Below are positions 37,435 through 46,789 of a stretch of 64,000 nucleotides of DNA, piece after piece. The DNA is from Chitinophagaceae bacterium DXS (GTDB lineage: Bacteria > Bacteroidota > Bacteroidia > Chitinophagales > Chitinophagaceae): the NCBI GenBank assembly GCA_030345135.1, contig CP128386.1:3848567-3912566 (forward strand), given 5' to 3'. The notes under the pieces are model-generated. The model did not search any database and had not been told where the DNA came from. It saw nothing but the letters and a program-made list of their open reading frames with translations. Each line of letters starts with the position of its first letter. Positions within the stretch are counted from its first letter, which is position 1. The translations under genes and the position numbers were made by a program.

Positions 37435-37575
37435 CTACCCTACAATTCCCCTGTGCGAAGGGCAGCCGCAATTCTTTCTGCTGCTCTTTCCATATCCGTT
37501 GGAATTGCATGATGAAATAATTACAAACAATGCCGAAATCAACAAAACTACGCCCAGGTTTACTTTTCTATTCAT
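37435..37575 (-). CDS. Small cysteine-rich lipoprotein, 46 residues
   Basis: Reads MNRKVNLGVVLLISALFV, then IISSC (lipobox, cysteine 23), then a short tail with KNCGCPSHRGIVG and a TAG stop. It has a canonical Shine-Dalgarno AGGAGG on the minus strand (37588-37583) seven bases before the ATG, which is rare in this phylum and supports the call. It is expected to be a lipid-anchored envelope peptide. The CGC motif suggests metal or disulfide chemistry, which is a guess. Likely co-transcribed with 37153-37407. Confidence 0.75.
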   Translation of the reverse strand: MNRKVNLGVVLLISALFVIISSCNSNGYGKSSRKNCGCPSHRGIVG

Positions 37576-37623
37576 AATATTGCCTCCTAAAGTAATATTT
37601 TTTTTAAAAACGGTTACATTTTT

Positions 37624-38709
37624 TTGAGCACAGCAACTTCAAATAAACGGGTTCTTGTTGCACCTTTAGATTGGGGGCTGGGACACGCTACCCGGTGCAT
37701 TCCGATCATTAAGAAATTGCTTGAAGCGGGCTGCTCAGTTTTCATAGCTTCTGACGGGCCTCAACTTGCTTTATTGAAAGCAGAATTCGACGAAGCCGTT
37801 CGCTATCTGCAACTTCCCGGTTACAGAATCAGCTATTCTGTAAGCAAACGTTTTTTAGCACTGAAAATTTTACAGCAGACACCTAAAATTCTGCAAAAGA
37901 TAAACCGTGAGCACGAGTGGCTGCAATCTGTTATAGACCAACATAAAATTGACCTGGTTATTTCCGACAACCGGTATGGCTTATACTCATCCAAAGTGCC
38001 TTGTATTTTTATTACGCATCAGCTAAATATAGCCGCGCCGTTTAACCGGCTGCGGAATTTGATCAGAAAGATCAATTACCGCTTCGTCAATAAATACACT
38101 GTTTGTTGGGTGCCGGACACCGCGGCTATCAAAAATATTTCGGGAGAATTGTCTCATCCATGCGAGCTTCCGCGGACCCCGGTCAAATACATCGGACTGC
38201 TGAACCGGCTAAACCCACGTGCAGCACAGCATACACAATATCAGTGGTTAATAGTGCTGTCCGGACCAGAACCACAACGCACTGTTCTGGAAAAAAAGCT
38301 AATTCAATTAATTTCAAAACTTGAGGGAAAAGTGCTGTTGGCAAGAGGAAAACCTGGCTCGACTGAGAGGTTGGATATGCCAGGCAATTGCGTTGTAGCA
38401 AATCACCTGACAGGAAATGAAATGGAAGAAGCTTTTGCCAGTAGTGAGTTTGTTGTAAGCCGGTGTGGCTATACGACCGTAATGGAACTTGTTGCCTTCA
38501 GAAAAAAATCGGTACTCATTCCAACTCCCGGTCAAACTGAACAGGAATATCTTGCAACACATTTAATGGGCCAGCACTGGGCCTACTGCTGCTCTCAGGA
38601 TGACGATCTGTTATTGCATTTTAATAACGCGCAATCTTTCGAATATAATTTTCCATCTTTTAATGAGTCGGGGCTTGACGAAGCCATTCAGGAGTTAATC
38701 GACAATTGA
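37624..38709 (+). CDS. MurG-like (GT28-type) glycosyltransferase
   Basis: 361 residues. The N-terminal Rossmann half opens VLVAPLDWGLGHATRC, and the C-terminal half has VVSRCGYTTVMELVAFRKKSVLIPTPGQTEQEYLA, the UDP-sugar-binding region of GT28 enzymes (pattern only cited). It is not MurG itself; it resembles stand-alone sugar transferases for surface glycans or glycolipids. The only sensible start is TTG at 37624, as no ATG precedes the conserved opening. The upstream gene is divergent. Confidence 0.85.
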   Translation: MSTATSNKRVLVAPLDWGLGHATRCIPIIKKLLEAGCSVFIASDGPQLALLKAEFDEAVRYLQLPGYRISYSVSKRFLALKILQQTPKILQKINREHEWLQSVIDQHKIDLVISDNRYGLYSSKVPCIFITHQLNIAAPFNRLRNLIRKINYRFVNKYTVCWVPDTAAIKNISGELSHPCELPRTPVKYIGLLNRLNPRAAQHTQYQWLIVLSGPEPQRTVLEKKLIQLISKLEGKVLLARGKPGSTERLDMPGNCVVANHLTGNEMEEAFASSEFVVSRCGYTTVMELVAFRKKSVLIPTPGQTEQEYLATHLMGQHWAYCCSQDDDLLLHFNNAQSFEYNFPSFNESGLDEAIQELIDN

Positions 38710-38995
38710 AGAGGGACAATTGACAATGCTTATTTGCTCGAAAAGGGTTGTGTCAAATAAAAAAAATACAGCTACACAGATATCCACGGAGCGGTACTGA
38801 GTTGCACAGAGAATACGGCGAGGTCTTTTCTGTATCTCAATGACGTTAGGCGGACAGCTGCTATCAACCAGTCCATCCATTCGCATATTCGCACATTCTC
38901 TCATTCGCACATTCTCTCATTCGCACATTGCATATTCGCACATTCTCCCATTCGCACATTCATTGTCAATTTTCAACTTTCAATTATCCATTACC
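38710..38995. repeat. CATTCGCA/CATTCTCT octamer repeats
   Basis: At about 38874-38962, CATTCGCA, CATTCTCT, CATTCGCA, CATTCTCT, CATTCGCA, CATTGCAT, CATTCTCC and CATTCGCA follow each other with 8-base spacing. They end in a TCAATTTTCAACTTTCAATTA heptamer series (about 38966-38986). A short CACAGAG-type series is at 38780-38825. No gene is seen. Confidence 0.75.
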
Positions 38996-39484
38996 CTACG
39001 CTTTCGGGTAATCAAAAAACTGAAACGTTTTTTCAGCATCTGCAAAATTGGCCCATGAAGTAATATCGGCATCTATTGCAAAGATGGCGCAGGTAGGCAT
39101 TTCATCTATCCGTGTGCTTGTGAGTGTGTTGACAAAATCGGTAATCCCGGGATTGTGAGAGAAAATGGCTACTACATTAACATCATTATCTATTTTCCGG
39201 ATAACATCATAAAAATTGCGTGCATCAGCAAGGTATAACTGCTGAACCTGCTCAATTTCTTTCTTTTTTAAACCGTATTCTTCTGCAAAATATGCGGCAG
39301 TAGCAAGGGCTCGTTTTGCAGGACTTGAAATAAAAGCATCAATTTTCGGCACTTTTTTCTTAAGACGGGAAGCCATTTCCGGAGCGTCTTTTTCGCCACG
39401 ATGATTTAATGGTCTTTCAAAATCCGGCAAATCATTATTGGACCAACTGCTTTTAGCATGACGTACGATGATGATCGATTTCAC
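38996..39484 (-). CDS. SixA-like histidine phosphatase
   Basis: 162 residues of the histidine-phosphatase (phosphoglycerate-mutase-like) superfamily. The catalytic RHAKS has H9, with a second catalytic histidine in IFSHNPGITDF. This is the SixA branch, which removes phosphate from phosphohistidine in signalling proteins or acts on small substrates. It is a single gene; the partner is unknown. Confidence 0.9.
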   Translation of the reverse strand: MKSIIIVRHAKSSWSNNDLPDFERPLNHRGEKDAPEMASRLKKKVPKIDAFISSPAKRALATAAYFAEEYGLKKKEIEQVQQLYLADARNFYDVIRKIDNDVNVVAIFSHNPGITDFVNTLTSTRIDEMPTCAIFAIDADITSWANFADAEKTFQFFDYPKA

Positions 39485-39628
39485 AGCAAACTCTTTTAAG
39501 TGTTAAAACAAACGGATTAAATCGCAATGCAAAACGCAAAAATAAAACAGCTGCAGGTCTTTTAAACACCGCAGCTGCTGTTATTATTTGAATGGTATCA
39601 CAACGTGACTACCAGTTATATCTTATTA

Positions 39629-41476
39629 TTAGTAGCCCCTTACATCCTTTCCTTCCATATAGTTAATGAAAGCTTTATTCACCACACGGTTTCCACCCGG
39701 CGTAGGGTAGTTTCCGGTGAAGTACCAGTCACCTGTGTTCGTAGGACAGCTTTCATGCAAGTCTTCAATAGTCTGGTAAATTACCTGAACCGGAATATCC
39801 AGTTCAACAGGTGTAATTAATTCAGCAATCTTATTCGAAATCTCTTCGGGAGTAAATGGCTTGTAAACCAGTCTTACCAGGTTTTCAGTATGTAGCTGGT
39901 TGGTACGTTGCAATTCTTTAACCTGCTGGTAAATACAATCTAACTCAGCTTCCTGTCCTCTTTCTTTCCACAATGCAATTGCAGCTCTGAAAGCAATAAA
40001 ATCTCCCAGCTTACTCATGTCAATACCGTAACAGTCAGGGTAACGGATCTGAGGTGCAGAAGAAACCACAATTATCTTTACAGGATGTAACCTGGCCAGC
40101 ATTCTTACAATGCTTTCTTTTAGGGTAGTGCCACGAACAATTGAGTCATCTATCACCACCAATGTATCTTCATTCTTGCGAACTGTTCCGTATGTTACGT
40201 CGTACACGTGCTGCACCATCTCGTTACGGCTGCTGTCTTCAGTAATAAACGTGCGCAGCTTAACATCTTTGATGGCAATTTTTTCCTGGCGGATCTTACG
40301 ATTCACCATTTCCTGCAGCTTCTCTTCAGTTACATCATTGCCCCAGCTTAAAATACGTTGTACTTTAATCTGGTTCAGATAAGTCTCCATGCCTTTCACC
40401 AGGCCGAAGTAAGCAACTTCAGCTGTGTTAGGTATGTATGAGAAGATGGTATTTTTCAAATCGTAGTTAACAGCTTCCAGTACAGGTTTGCTCAGGTGGT
40501 TACCCAATGCAATTCTCTCCCTGTAAATTTTTTCATCGCTACCGCGGCTAAAGTAGATCCTTTCAAAGCTACATGCTCTTCTTTCTTTTGCTGGAAGCAC
40601 CTGTTCAACTTTGTAGTTGCCTTTATCATCCACAATGAGGGCATTACCGGGCATCAGCTCCAGTACTTCATTTTCACCTACATTAAAGGTAGTCCGTATA
40701 GAAGCCCTTTCACTTGCTGCAACAATTACTTCGTCACTGATATAGTAATAGGCAGGACGGATACCGTGCCCGTCTCTCATCACAAAGCTGCTACCGTTAC
40801 CAACAAGCCCGCTTATAGTATAACCACCATCAAACAAAGGAGTAGCTTTTTTCAGAACGTTAGCCAGGTCTGCATGGTTAGGATTCAACGCATCTTCTTT
40901 TGCAAGAAAATGATGAACCACTTCCATCATTGCAGCCAGATCACTCTGTTTCTGAAAATCTCCCGGATTTATATTTACGAGGTCAAAAAGTTCTTCTGTA
41001 TTTACAAGATTGAAGTTTCCTGCAAGCGCAAGGTTTTTACCTGGTACCAGGTCTCGCTTGATAAAAGGATGGCAAAACTCAACGTTGTTTTTGCCCTGGG
41101 TGCCATAACGAAGATGGCCCAAAAGCAATTCGCCCAGGAAAGGCACATGGCCTTTCATTAGGCCCGGATGCTTTTTAATATCCGGTTGGTATTTTTCCAG
41201 TTCCTGGATCTCAACACCTATTTTATGAAAAATGTCTGCTATTGGTTGCTGTACGTTGCTTCGCGTGCGGTATAAAAACGGATGTCCTGGCTCAATATTC
41301 AACTTTACTGTAGCAATACCGGCGCCATCCTGGCCACGGTTATGCTGCTTTTCCATAAGGAGGTACAGCTTATTCAGGCCATACATCACGGTACCATACT
41401 TCTGTAAATAATATGAAAAAGGCTTTCTGAGGCGAATGTAGGCCAGGCCACATTCATGTTTTATTGCATCACTCAT
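39629..41476 (-). CDS. Amidophosphoribosyltransferase-like class II glutamine amidotransferase
   Basis: 615 residues, about 100 longer than E. coli PurF. The N-terminal class II glutamine amidotransferase domain (about 1-290) has its candidate nucleophile cysteine at residue 9 (KHECGLAYI), so eight residues must be removed for activity. The phosphoribosyltransferase domain (about 320-520) has the PRPP loop VVIDDSIVRGTTLKES. It should make phosphoribosylamine for purine synthesis, or be a PurF paralogue. The extra C-terminal segment (about 530-615) ends PTPGGNRVVNKAFINYMEG and looks like a lineage trait. Confidence 0.88.
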   Translation of the reverse strand: MSDAIKHECGLAYIRLRKPFSYYLQKYGTVMYGLNKLYLLMEKQHNRGQDGAGIATVKLNIEPGHPFLYRTRSNVQQPIADIFHKIGVEIQELEKYQPDIKKHPGLMKGHVPFLGELLLGHLRYGTQGKNNVEFCHPFIKRDLVPGKNLALAGNFNLVNTEELFDLVNINPGDFQKQSDLAAMMEVVHHFLAKEDALNPNHADLANVLKKATPLFDGGYTISGLVGNGSSFVMRDGHGIRPAYYYISDEVIVAASERASIRTTFNVGENEVLELMPGNALIVDDKGNYKVEQVLPAKERRACSFERIYFSRGSDEKIYRERIALGNHLSKPVLEAVNYDLKNTIFSYIPNTAEVAYFGLVKGMETYLNQIKVQRILSWGNDVTEEKLQEMVNRKIRQEKIAIKDVKLRTFITEDSSRNEMVQHVYDVTYGTVRKNEDTLVVIDDSIVRGTTLKESIVRMLARLHPVKIIVVSSAPQIRYPDCYGIDMSKLGDFIAFRAAIALWKERGQEAELDCIYQQVKELQRTNQLHTENLVRLVYKPFTPEEISNKIAELITPVELDIPVQVIYQTIEDLHESCPTNTGDWYFTGNYPTPGGNRVVNKAFINYMEGKDVRGY

Positions 41477-41613
41477 GACGGAATTTGAAAAGAAGCCGCA
41501 AATTTACGACTGTCTTTTTATAGATGGACGTAAATCTTTCTAAATTATGGTTTCTGCAACATGCCGGCGTGGCATGCTTCCCTAAAAATTACAAATTTCA
41601 GCGATTTCACTGT

Positions 41614-42177
41614 TTAGACAAGCTCCTGCATTTCAACGGATAAGCTTTCCGCCAACCACAAGAACTCAGCTACAAAAACATCAATACTATTCTGGAAAGA
41701 CGGATCAAGTAAATTGCCGTCAGCATCAAATTTCTTATCTACAAACGGGGTAATCAGCATATGAGGAGAACCAATTCCAAATAAGGCATTGATCAACAAC
41801 TGTATTTGCTGACTTGCGCGCATGCCGCCCAAAGCTCCAGGGGAAGCTGTCACAATCCCAAATGTTTTGTGAAGTTGTTTGGGAAAATGGTCAAATAAAT
41901 TCTTCATGGCAGGTGTATAGCTGCCGTTGTATTCCGGTGTAACAAGAATAAAAGCATTTGCAGAAAACATGCGTTTTGCAAGCGGTTTTAATTCATCCGG
42001 CGCTTTTTCTACACTCGAAAAAACTTCCTGCTGTAATAAAGGAAATTGCCAGTCGCGTACATCAATAATGTTTACTGTGTGTTCAGTTTTTTCTGTGAGA
42101 TATTTTTGAAGAAAAAGAGCCACCCTGTAACTAACGCTTTGATTCCTCGGACTCCCTGACACTATTTCTATATTCAT
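41614..42177 (-). CDS. NADPH-dependent FMN reductase family protein
   Basis: 187 residues with a flavodoxin-like fold. The FMN phosphate loop is GSPRNQSVS near the N-terminus, and TPEYNGSYTPAMKNLFDHF is the family hallmark. It reduces FMN or quinone-type substrates with NAD(P)H. It lies 270 bp downstream of yceI on the same strand and may belong to the MarR-controlled group, though the gap allows an independent promoter. Confidence 0.9.
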   Translation of the reverse strand: MNIEIVSGSPRNQSVSYRVALFLQKYLTEKTEHTVNIIDVRDWQFPLLQQEVFSSVEKAPDELKPLAKRMFSANAFILVTPEYNGSYTPAMKNLFDHFPKQLHKTFGIVTASPGALGGMRASQQIQLLINALFGIGSPHMLITPFVDKKFDADGNLLDPSFQNSIDVFVAEFLWLAESLSVEMQELV

Positions 42178-42447
42178 ATATTTTATTTTGAGACGGTTAT
42201 TCCTGATGCAAATTTCCGCACAATGGCCATAACCGGTTTGTCATTTACGAAAAAATATAAAGAGAACGCAGACCAATATTCAAAATTATCCATATATATT
42301 ATACCAATCAAAAAATGAATGCCAGCCGGAAAAACGCACAGGAGAAGATATGGATGAAATTTTCTTAGGCCACTAATACATTATTGACCATATCCCCTCC
42401 TTTCACACACACATATATTGCCGCTATTAATCTGCGCTCTTTATTAT

Positions 42448-42975
42448 TTAGGCCTGCTTAACCATCTGAGCCTGGATATTCAGTTTTACCTCATCACTTA
42501 CCACTATACTACCTGTTTCTGTTAAACCGTTCCACAGCAGGCCAAATTCTTTACGATTTATTTTTCCTTCCACTTCGAAACCTGCTTTTGCTTGTCCGTA
42601 AGGATCTACCATTGTACCTCCATATGTAACTTTTAAAGAAATTGGCTTGGTTACATCACGAATAGTAAGATCACCGTTCAAAATGTAATCCTCATCGTTT
42701 TTCTTTTGGATAGAAGTTGAAACGAATTTCATTGTAGGAAACTTAGCGGCAGAGAAGAAATCATCAGATTTCAGGTGGCCATCCCTTTGCTCGTTGTTGG
42801 TTGAGATACTGTTTACATCAGCTTCAAAAGTTACTTTCGCATCAGTAAAATCCTCCGTATCACTATCCAGTGTAGCGTCAAACTTGCTGAAATTTCCTGT
42901 TACATTGGTAATCATCAGGTGTCTTACTTTAAAAGTAATTTCTGAGTGTACCGGGTCAATTTTGTACGTAGCCAT
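42448..42975 (-). CDS. YceI family protein
   Basis: 175 residues with the lipocalin-like YceI barrel. The start YKIDPVHSEITFKVRHLM, then DGHLKSDDFF and FEVEGKINRKEFGLLWN are standard. Family members bind polyprenoid or amphipathic ligands. There is no signal peptide, so this one is cytoplasmic, unlike E. coli YceI. It follows two pirin genes with a 43-bp gap and is likely in the same MarR-controlled unit. Confidence 0.93.
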   Translation of the reverse strand: MATYKIDPVHSEITFKVRHLMITNVTGNFSKFDATLDSDTEDFTDAKVTFEADVNSISTNNEQRDGHLKSDDFFSAAKFPTMKFVSTSIQKKNDEDYILNGDLTIRDVTKPISLKVTYGGTMVDPYGQAKAGFEVEGKINRKEFGLLWNGLTETGSIVVSDEVKLNIQAQMVKQA

Positions 42976-43018
42976 TGTTTTTAATTTTTAAATTTTATAA
43001 GAAATTGTGTTTTTAAGA

Positions 43019-43894
43019 TCAATTGTTTTCTTCAATTAGTATACCCATTTTACCCATCTGGTAATCTCTGAAGGCTTCCAGGATCTGGGTTTCATTATTC
43101 ATTACAAACGGACCGTGGGAAGCAACGGGTTCCTCCAGTGGTTTTCCCGTGCCAATCAATATTCTTGTATCCTTTAATGCTTCCAGCAAAAAACCTTCAC
43201 CATCATTGTTGAAAATAACTGCGTGTTTTCCATCAACATTCCGGGCGCCATTTATGTTCAGTTGGCCATCCAACAAATACACGAATGCATTGTGGTCCTC
43301 AGGTATCGGAAAGAAATACTTTCCACCAGCTTTCATTTCTGCCGTAAAAGCGTTAATAGGAGAAAGCGTTGGGACCGGACCTTTAATTTGTTGCAGATCA
43401 CCGGCAATGACGTTGATATTAACCAGCCCGTCATCTGTTGAAAAGTGTGGTGTTTGTTCAGCTGTCAACGGAAAATAGGAAGGCTGATCCATTTTATTCT
43501 TAGCGGGCATGTTGATCCAAAGTTGGATGATCTCCTGCCTCCCACCCCTGTCATGAATGTCTGCCGGAGGTCTTTCACTATGGATAATTCCCATACCTGC
43601 ATGCATCCATTGAGTTCCGCCTTCATATATTGTGCTGTTGTTTCCCCTGCTATCGCGATGATGAACACCACCTTTGAACACGAATGTAACGGGAGCAAAT
43701 CCCCGGTGCGGATGTGGGCCAACTCCTGCCTGATGCGGCGGCACCAACGTAGGAGCCTTTATGTCAGCATGATGCAGCAGTAAAAAAGGATCCACCTGTT
43801 CTATTCCCGGAGACGGTATGGGTTGTCTTACCGGAAGACCGCCCATATCGTATAAACCGGCATATATTACGTGCTGAATTGATCTGTTCTTCAT
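43019..43894 (-). CDS. Pirin family protein (second copy)
   Basis: 291 residues, bicupin pirin fold. The N-terminal cupin shows the metal-binding HPHRGFAPVTFV and GGTQWMHAGMGIIHSE, where the His residues and Glu ligate iron. Pirins include quercetin dioxygenases and redox-linked regulators. It lies three bases after the other pirin gene, so the two are co-translated or nearly so. Substrate unknown. Confidence 0.92.
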   Translation of the reverse strand: MKNRSIQHVIYAGLYDMGGLPVRQPIPSPGIEQVDPFLLLHHADIKAPTLVPPHQAGVGPHPHRGFAPVTFVFKGGVHHRDSRGNNSTIYEGGTQWMHAGMGIIHSERPPADIHDRGGRQEIIQLWINMPAKNKMDQPSYFPLTAEQTPHFSTDDGLVNINVIAGDLQQIKGPVPTLSPINAFTAEMKAGGKYFFPIPEDHNAFVYLLDGQLNINGARNVDGKHAVIFNNDGEGFLLEALKDTRILIGTGKPLEEPVASHGPFVMNNETQILEAFRDYQMGKMGILIEENN

Positions 43895-43897
43895 AAA

Positions 43898-44617
43898 TTA
43901 GTTCTCCCCAATATTCATTGGCACTTCAATAAACAGTACTTCTGCGTTTGAGTTGGCTTTAACGGTAACAGTATTTGTTTCTGAAATACCTAAAGCATCT
44001 CTTTTAGCCAGTTGCTGGCCATCTACAGCTACATCGCCATCAATTACAAACACATAAACACCGTTTGAATCTTTTTTCACGTCGTATGTGATGGTTGTTT
44101 CATTTTCCAGTTTGCTCAATGAAAACCACGCATCCTGGTTAATATGAACAGCCTTGTCATCGTCAGGTGCAACCACTGTCTGAATGATGTTTATCCTGTC
44201 CTCAGGTTTGAAAGTTTTTTGTTCGTACCTGGGTTCAATATTGTATTCTTTAGGAAATACCCAGATCTGCAGGAATTTAACTTCCTTGTCTTTATTAGCG
44301 TTCATTTCGCTATGAAGGATCCCGCTGCCGGCACTCATTATCTGCACGTCATTTTGTTTAATGATCTCATGACGGCCGGTGCTGTCTTTATGCTCAAGAT
44401 CACCAAAAAGAGGAATGGACACTATTTCCATATTCTCATGTGGGTGCTTACCGAAACCGTAGCCGGGATGCACGGTGTCGTCGTTTAATACGCGCAAAGC
44501 TCCAAAGTGAACTTTTTTGGGATCATAATAGCTTGCAAAACTGAAAGAATGATAACTATCCAGCCAGCCGTGATTTGCGTGGCCTCTTTCTGAAGATTTG
44601 TACAAGATAGTTTTCAT
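43898..44617 (-). CDS. Pirin family protein (YhhW-like)
   Basis: 239 residues of the shorter pirin branch. The N-terminus RGHANHGWLDSYHSFSFASY and the metal motif GFGKHPHENMEIVSIP, SAGSGILHSE are typical of YhhW-type quercetin 2,3-dioxygenases. It is the first gene after marR, with a candidate MarR site just upstream. It probably oxidises an aromatic or flavonoid-like compound or guards against its quinone form. That role is inferred. Confidence 0.92.
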   Translation of the reverse strand: MKTILYKSSERGHANHGWLDSYHSFSFASYYDPKKVHFGALRVLNDDTVHPGYGFGKHPHENMEIVSIPLFGDLEHKDSTGRHEIIKQNDVQIMSAGSGILHSEMNANKDKEVKFLQIWVFPKEYNIEPRYEQKTFKPEDRINIIQTVVAPDDDKAVHINQDAWFSLSKLENETTITYDVKKDSNGVYVFVIDGDVAVDGQQLAKRDALGISETNTVTVKANSNAEVLFIEVPMNIGEN

Positions 44618-44642
44618 AACTTTTTTCTCCTTTTTTGTAAAT

Positions 44643-44660
44643 TACATGTATGTACATGTA
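44643..44660. promoter_or_regulatory. Candidate MarR operator before the pirin operon
   Basis: TACATGTATGTACATGTA is centred on ATGTACAT (44650-44657) and is nearly palindromic. It shares the 9-mer TATGTACAT with a site upstream of marR itself (45146-45154). Confidence 0.6.
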
Positions 44661-44676
44661 TATGATTAAAAAAAAT

Positions 44677-45135
44677 TTATTGTTCGGTTGACCTTAGTTT
44701 ATCCAACATCTCATTGAGACATTGTGCCGCAGTTTCATCAATCACGATCATTTCCTCTGTGATCTTGTTTACGCGTTCGGTACTAAGCCCAAGTATATTA
44801 ATGCCGGCCGAAGTAAGTGTAACAACAGTTTCTCTTTTGTCTGATGCAGAGGTATTACGCTTAACCAGCTTCTTTAACTCGAGTCTGTCAATGATTCTGG
44901 GCACATTTGAGTTTTTCTCAATCATCCTGCAGGCAATATCTTTAACGCACATTTGCTCAGGATGTTTCCCTTTAAGGATGCGTAACACATTGTATTGTTC
45001 ATGTGTCAATCCAAAATCTTTTAACTCTTTGCTCATCATGGTCTTTAACCACCAGGCCGTATACAGTATGTTCAATCCCGCTTTATGCACTTCGCTCTTA
45101 AATTTTGTACTTTTTATGGCCTCTTCCAATTTCAT
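44677..45135 (-). CDS. MarR-family transcriptional regulator
   Basis: 152 residues. A winged helix (about 40-110) has LTHEQYNVLRILKG and the wing RNTSASDKRETVVTLT, with dimerising helices at both ends. It would repress the downstream pirin-pirin-yceI genes and itself, being released by a phenolic, quinone or oxidant signal; the family behaves this way. Two matching near-palindromes, before marR and before the pirin gene, support this. Cysteines are present (MCVKDIACRM) and could sense oxidants. Confidence 0.92.
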   Translation of the reverse strand: MKLEEAIKSTKFKSEVHKAGLNILYTAWWLKTMMSKELKDFGLTHEQYNVLRILKGKHPEQMCVKDIACRMIEKNSNVPRIIDRLELKKLVKRNTSASDKRETVVTLTSAGINILGLSTERVNKITEEMIVIDETAAQCLNEMLDKLRSTEQ

Positions 45136-45142
45136 AATGCAA

Positions 45143-45158
45143 ATATATGTACATACAT
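45143..45158. promoter_or_regulatory. Candidate MarR operator upstream of marR
   Basis: ATATATGTACATACAT is nearly palindromic and carries the TATGTACAT core of the site before the pirin operon. It lies 8 bp upstream of the marR start codon, fitting autorepression. Confidence 0.6.
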
Positions 45159-45330
45159 CTAATTTACAAAATTTATTTTGGCTAGGGGCTGTCAGCTGTC
45201 AGTTATGAGCTTTTGGGTGTCAGGTTTCAGGTATCAGGTGTCAGGTTTTGGGAGTTTGCGGCTAGCGTGCTTAATTGAAAATGAAAGTCGCTAAACTCCA
45301 TATCGTTATTAATGCTAACCTGAAAAATGA

Positions 45331-45354
45331 AAAAGCCCCCGCTAGCGGAGGCTT
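45331..45354 (-). terminator. Rho-independent terminator of surA-like gene
   Basis: AAGCCTCCGC / GCGGGGGCTT stem with a T tract on the minus strand, 56 bp after the stop codon at 45410. AGCT- and CAGGT-type heptamer repeats (about 45185-45250) fill the rest of this gap. Confidence 0.82.
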
Positions 45355-45409
45355 AATTATTTATTAGTTCTGCTGAACCAAACAATCTCAAATTTCAAAT
45401 CTCAAATCC

Positions 45410-46789
45410 CTAGTTCGCATCCCTTTGTGCTGCAACTGCTTTCCATTCAGCAATATTTGAACAGGCGTTGAACTCTTTATCGATACTAATGAAGTAAGTC
45501 GGAATATGTTCAGAGAACCAAACTCTTAATGCTTTATTCTTCTTTTCTTCAAGCGCCCTGTTGGCTATCTTATTATAGTCATCTTTCATGTTTTCACGGT
45601 GAGGTTCGCTCCTGCTTTTCAGATAGATGAGCCTGGCGCCTTTCTTTCCGTTTAAAGTAAATGCAACTGCTTTAGAGATGTCACCCACTTTCAGATCTTT
45701 CAAAGAAACCACCATGTCTTTATCCAGCTCATCGATGGTCACGTAGGTAGAGCCATCCTGGGCCATTACGTTACCACCTGTGGTTTTGGTGCTTTCGTCG
45801 TCACTGAACTTTGCAACTGCAATATTAAATGGAATGGTTCCATCAACAATTTTAGTTCTAACGCTATCCAATTTAGCTTTAGCACCAGTTATTTCATCAT
45901 CCGTTACGGGCGGGATTTTCAGGATATGCCTTACGATCGCATCGTCCCCGGAACGGCTAACCATTTGAATAATATGAAATCCGAATTTTGACCTGATAAC
46001 CGGTGAGATCTGTCCCTCTTTTAAACGGAACACTGTAGACTGGAAAGTGGGATCCCACATTTTATCGCTGCGGTTAAGGCTTAACTGGCCACCATTCTCT
46101 TTTGTACCCGGATCATCAGAATAGAGCTTTGCAAGGGCGTCAAATTTTTTCTGACCGCTTTCCACCTGCTGTTTCATGCTGGTCAATTCCCTTATTACAT
46201 AGTCATCAATGTCTTTGCTGGCCTTGGGATAGATCACAAGCTGACTTATTTCCAGTTCACTCTCATAAAACTGCAAGCTGTCTGCGGGAATCTTGCTAAA
46301 GTACTCTTTAACTTCTGTAGGCGTTATTTTGATGCTTTCAACAATCTTTTTACGCATAGCATCAGAAAGCATCTGCTCCTTAATACTCGGTCTGTAATCT
46401 TCTTTCAGCTGATATACTGTTTTACCGGCTATTTCTTCCAGTATTTCTTTTGAACCGTACATGCTGATAAAGTAGCGGATACGATTGTCCAGCGCAGCAT
46501 CCAGCTCATCATCACTGACTGGCAACGAGTCTCTTTGCGCTTGTAATACCAGGGCCTTTTGAATCAGCTGGCCCTCCAGGAAGGTACATTCAGGATCGGG
46601 CGGTAACTGAGCTTGCTGCCCCTGACGTATATAGTCAGATATTACGTTGGTAATATCTGAACGGAGTATGATCTTATCACCAACCTGAGCCGCAATTTTA
46701 TCTGCTACAACCTTTTGACTCTGTGCCGAAACATTACCTGTAACAGCACAAAAAAAAGCAGCAGCGATAACCAGAAATATTTTGTTCAT
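45410..46789 (-). CDS. SurA-like periplasmic peptidyl-prolyl isomerase
   Basis: 459 residues from MNKIFLVIAAAFF. Signal peptide (about 1-21), a SurA-type N-terminal chaperone domain (about 30-180), and two parvulin domains (about 185-285 with SDDPGTKENGGQL, and about 295-390 with SDDESTKTTGGNV). It assists folding of outer-membrane proteins in the periplasm. The start at 46789 is chosen for its signal peptide; upstream codons run into repeat sequence. It has its own terminator. Confidence 0.92.
   Translation of the reverse strand: MNKIFLVIAAAFFCAVTGNVSAQSQKVVADKIAAQVGDKIILRSDITNVISDYIRQGQQAQLPPDPECTFLEGQLIQKALVLQAQRDSLPVSDDELDAALDNRIRYFISMYGSKEILEEIAGKTVYQLKEDYRPSIKEQMLSDAMRKKIVESIKITPTEVKEYFSKIPADSLQFYESELEISQLVIYPKASKDIDDYVIRELTSMKQQVESGQKKFDALAKLYSDDPGTKENGGQLSLNRSDKMWDPTFQSTVFRLKEGQISPVIRSKFGFHIIQMVSRSGDDAIVRHILKIPPVTDDEITGAKAKLDSVRTKIVDGTIPFNIAVAKFSDDESTKTTGGNVMAQDGSTYVTIDELDKDMVVSLKDLKVGDISKAVAFTLNGKKGARLIYLKSRSEPHRENMKDDYNKIANRALEEKKNKALRVWFSEHIPTYFISIDKEFNACSNIAEWKAVAAQRDAN

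Noticed and set aside
37421..37627. 68-codon plus-strand frame
   Set aside because: The minus strand here has a lipoprotein with lipobox and Shine-Dalgarno; the plus frame has no such support and would overlap it.
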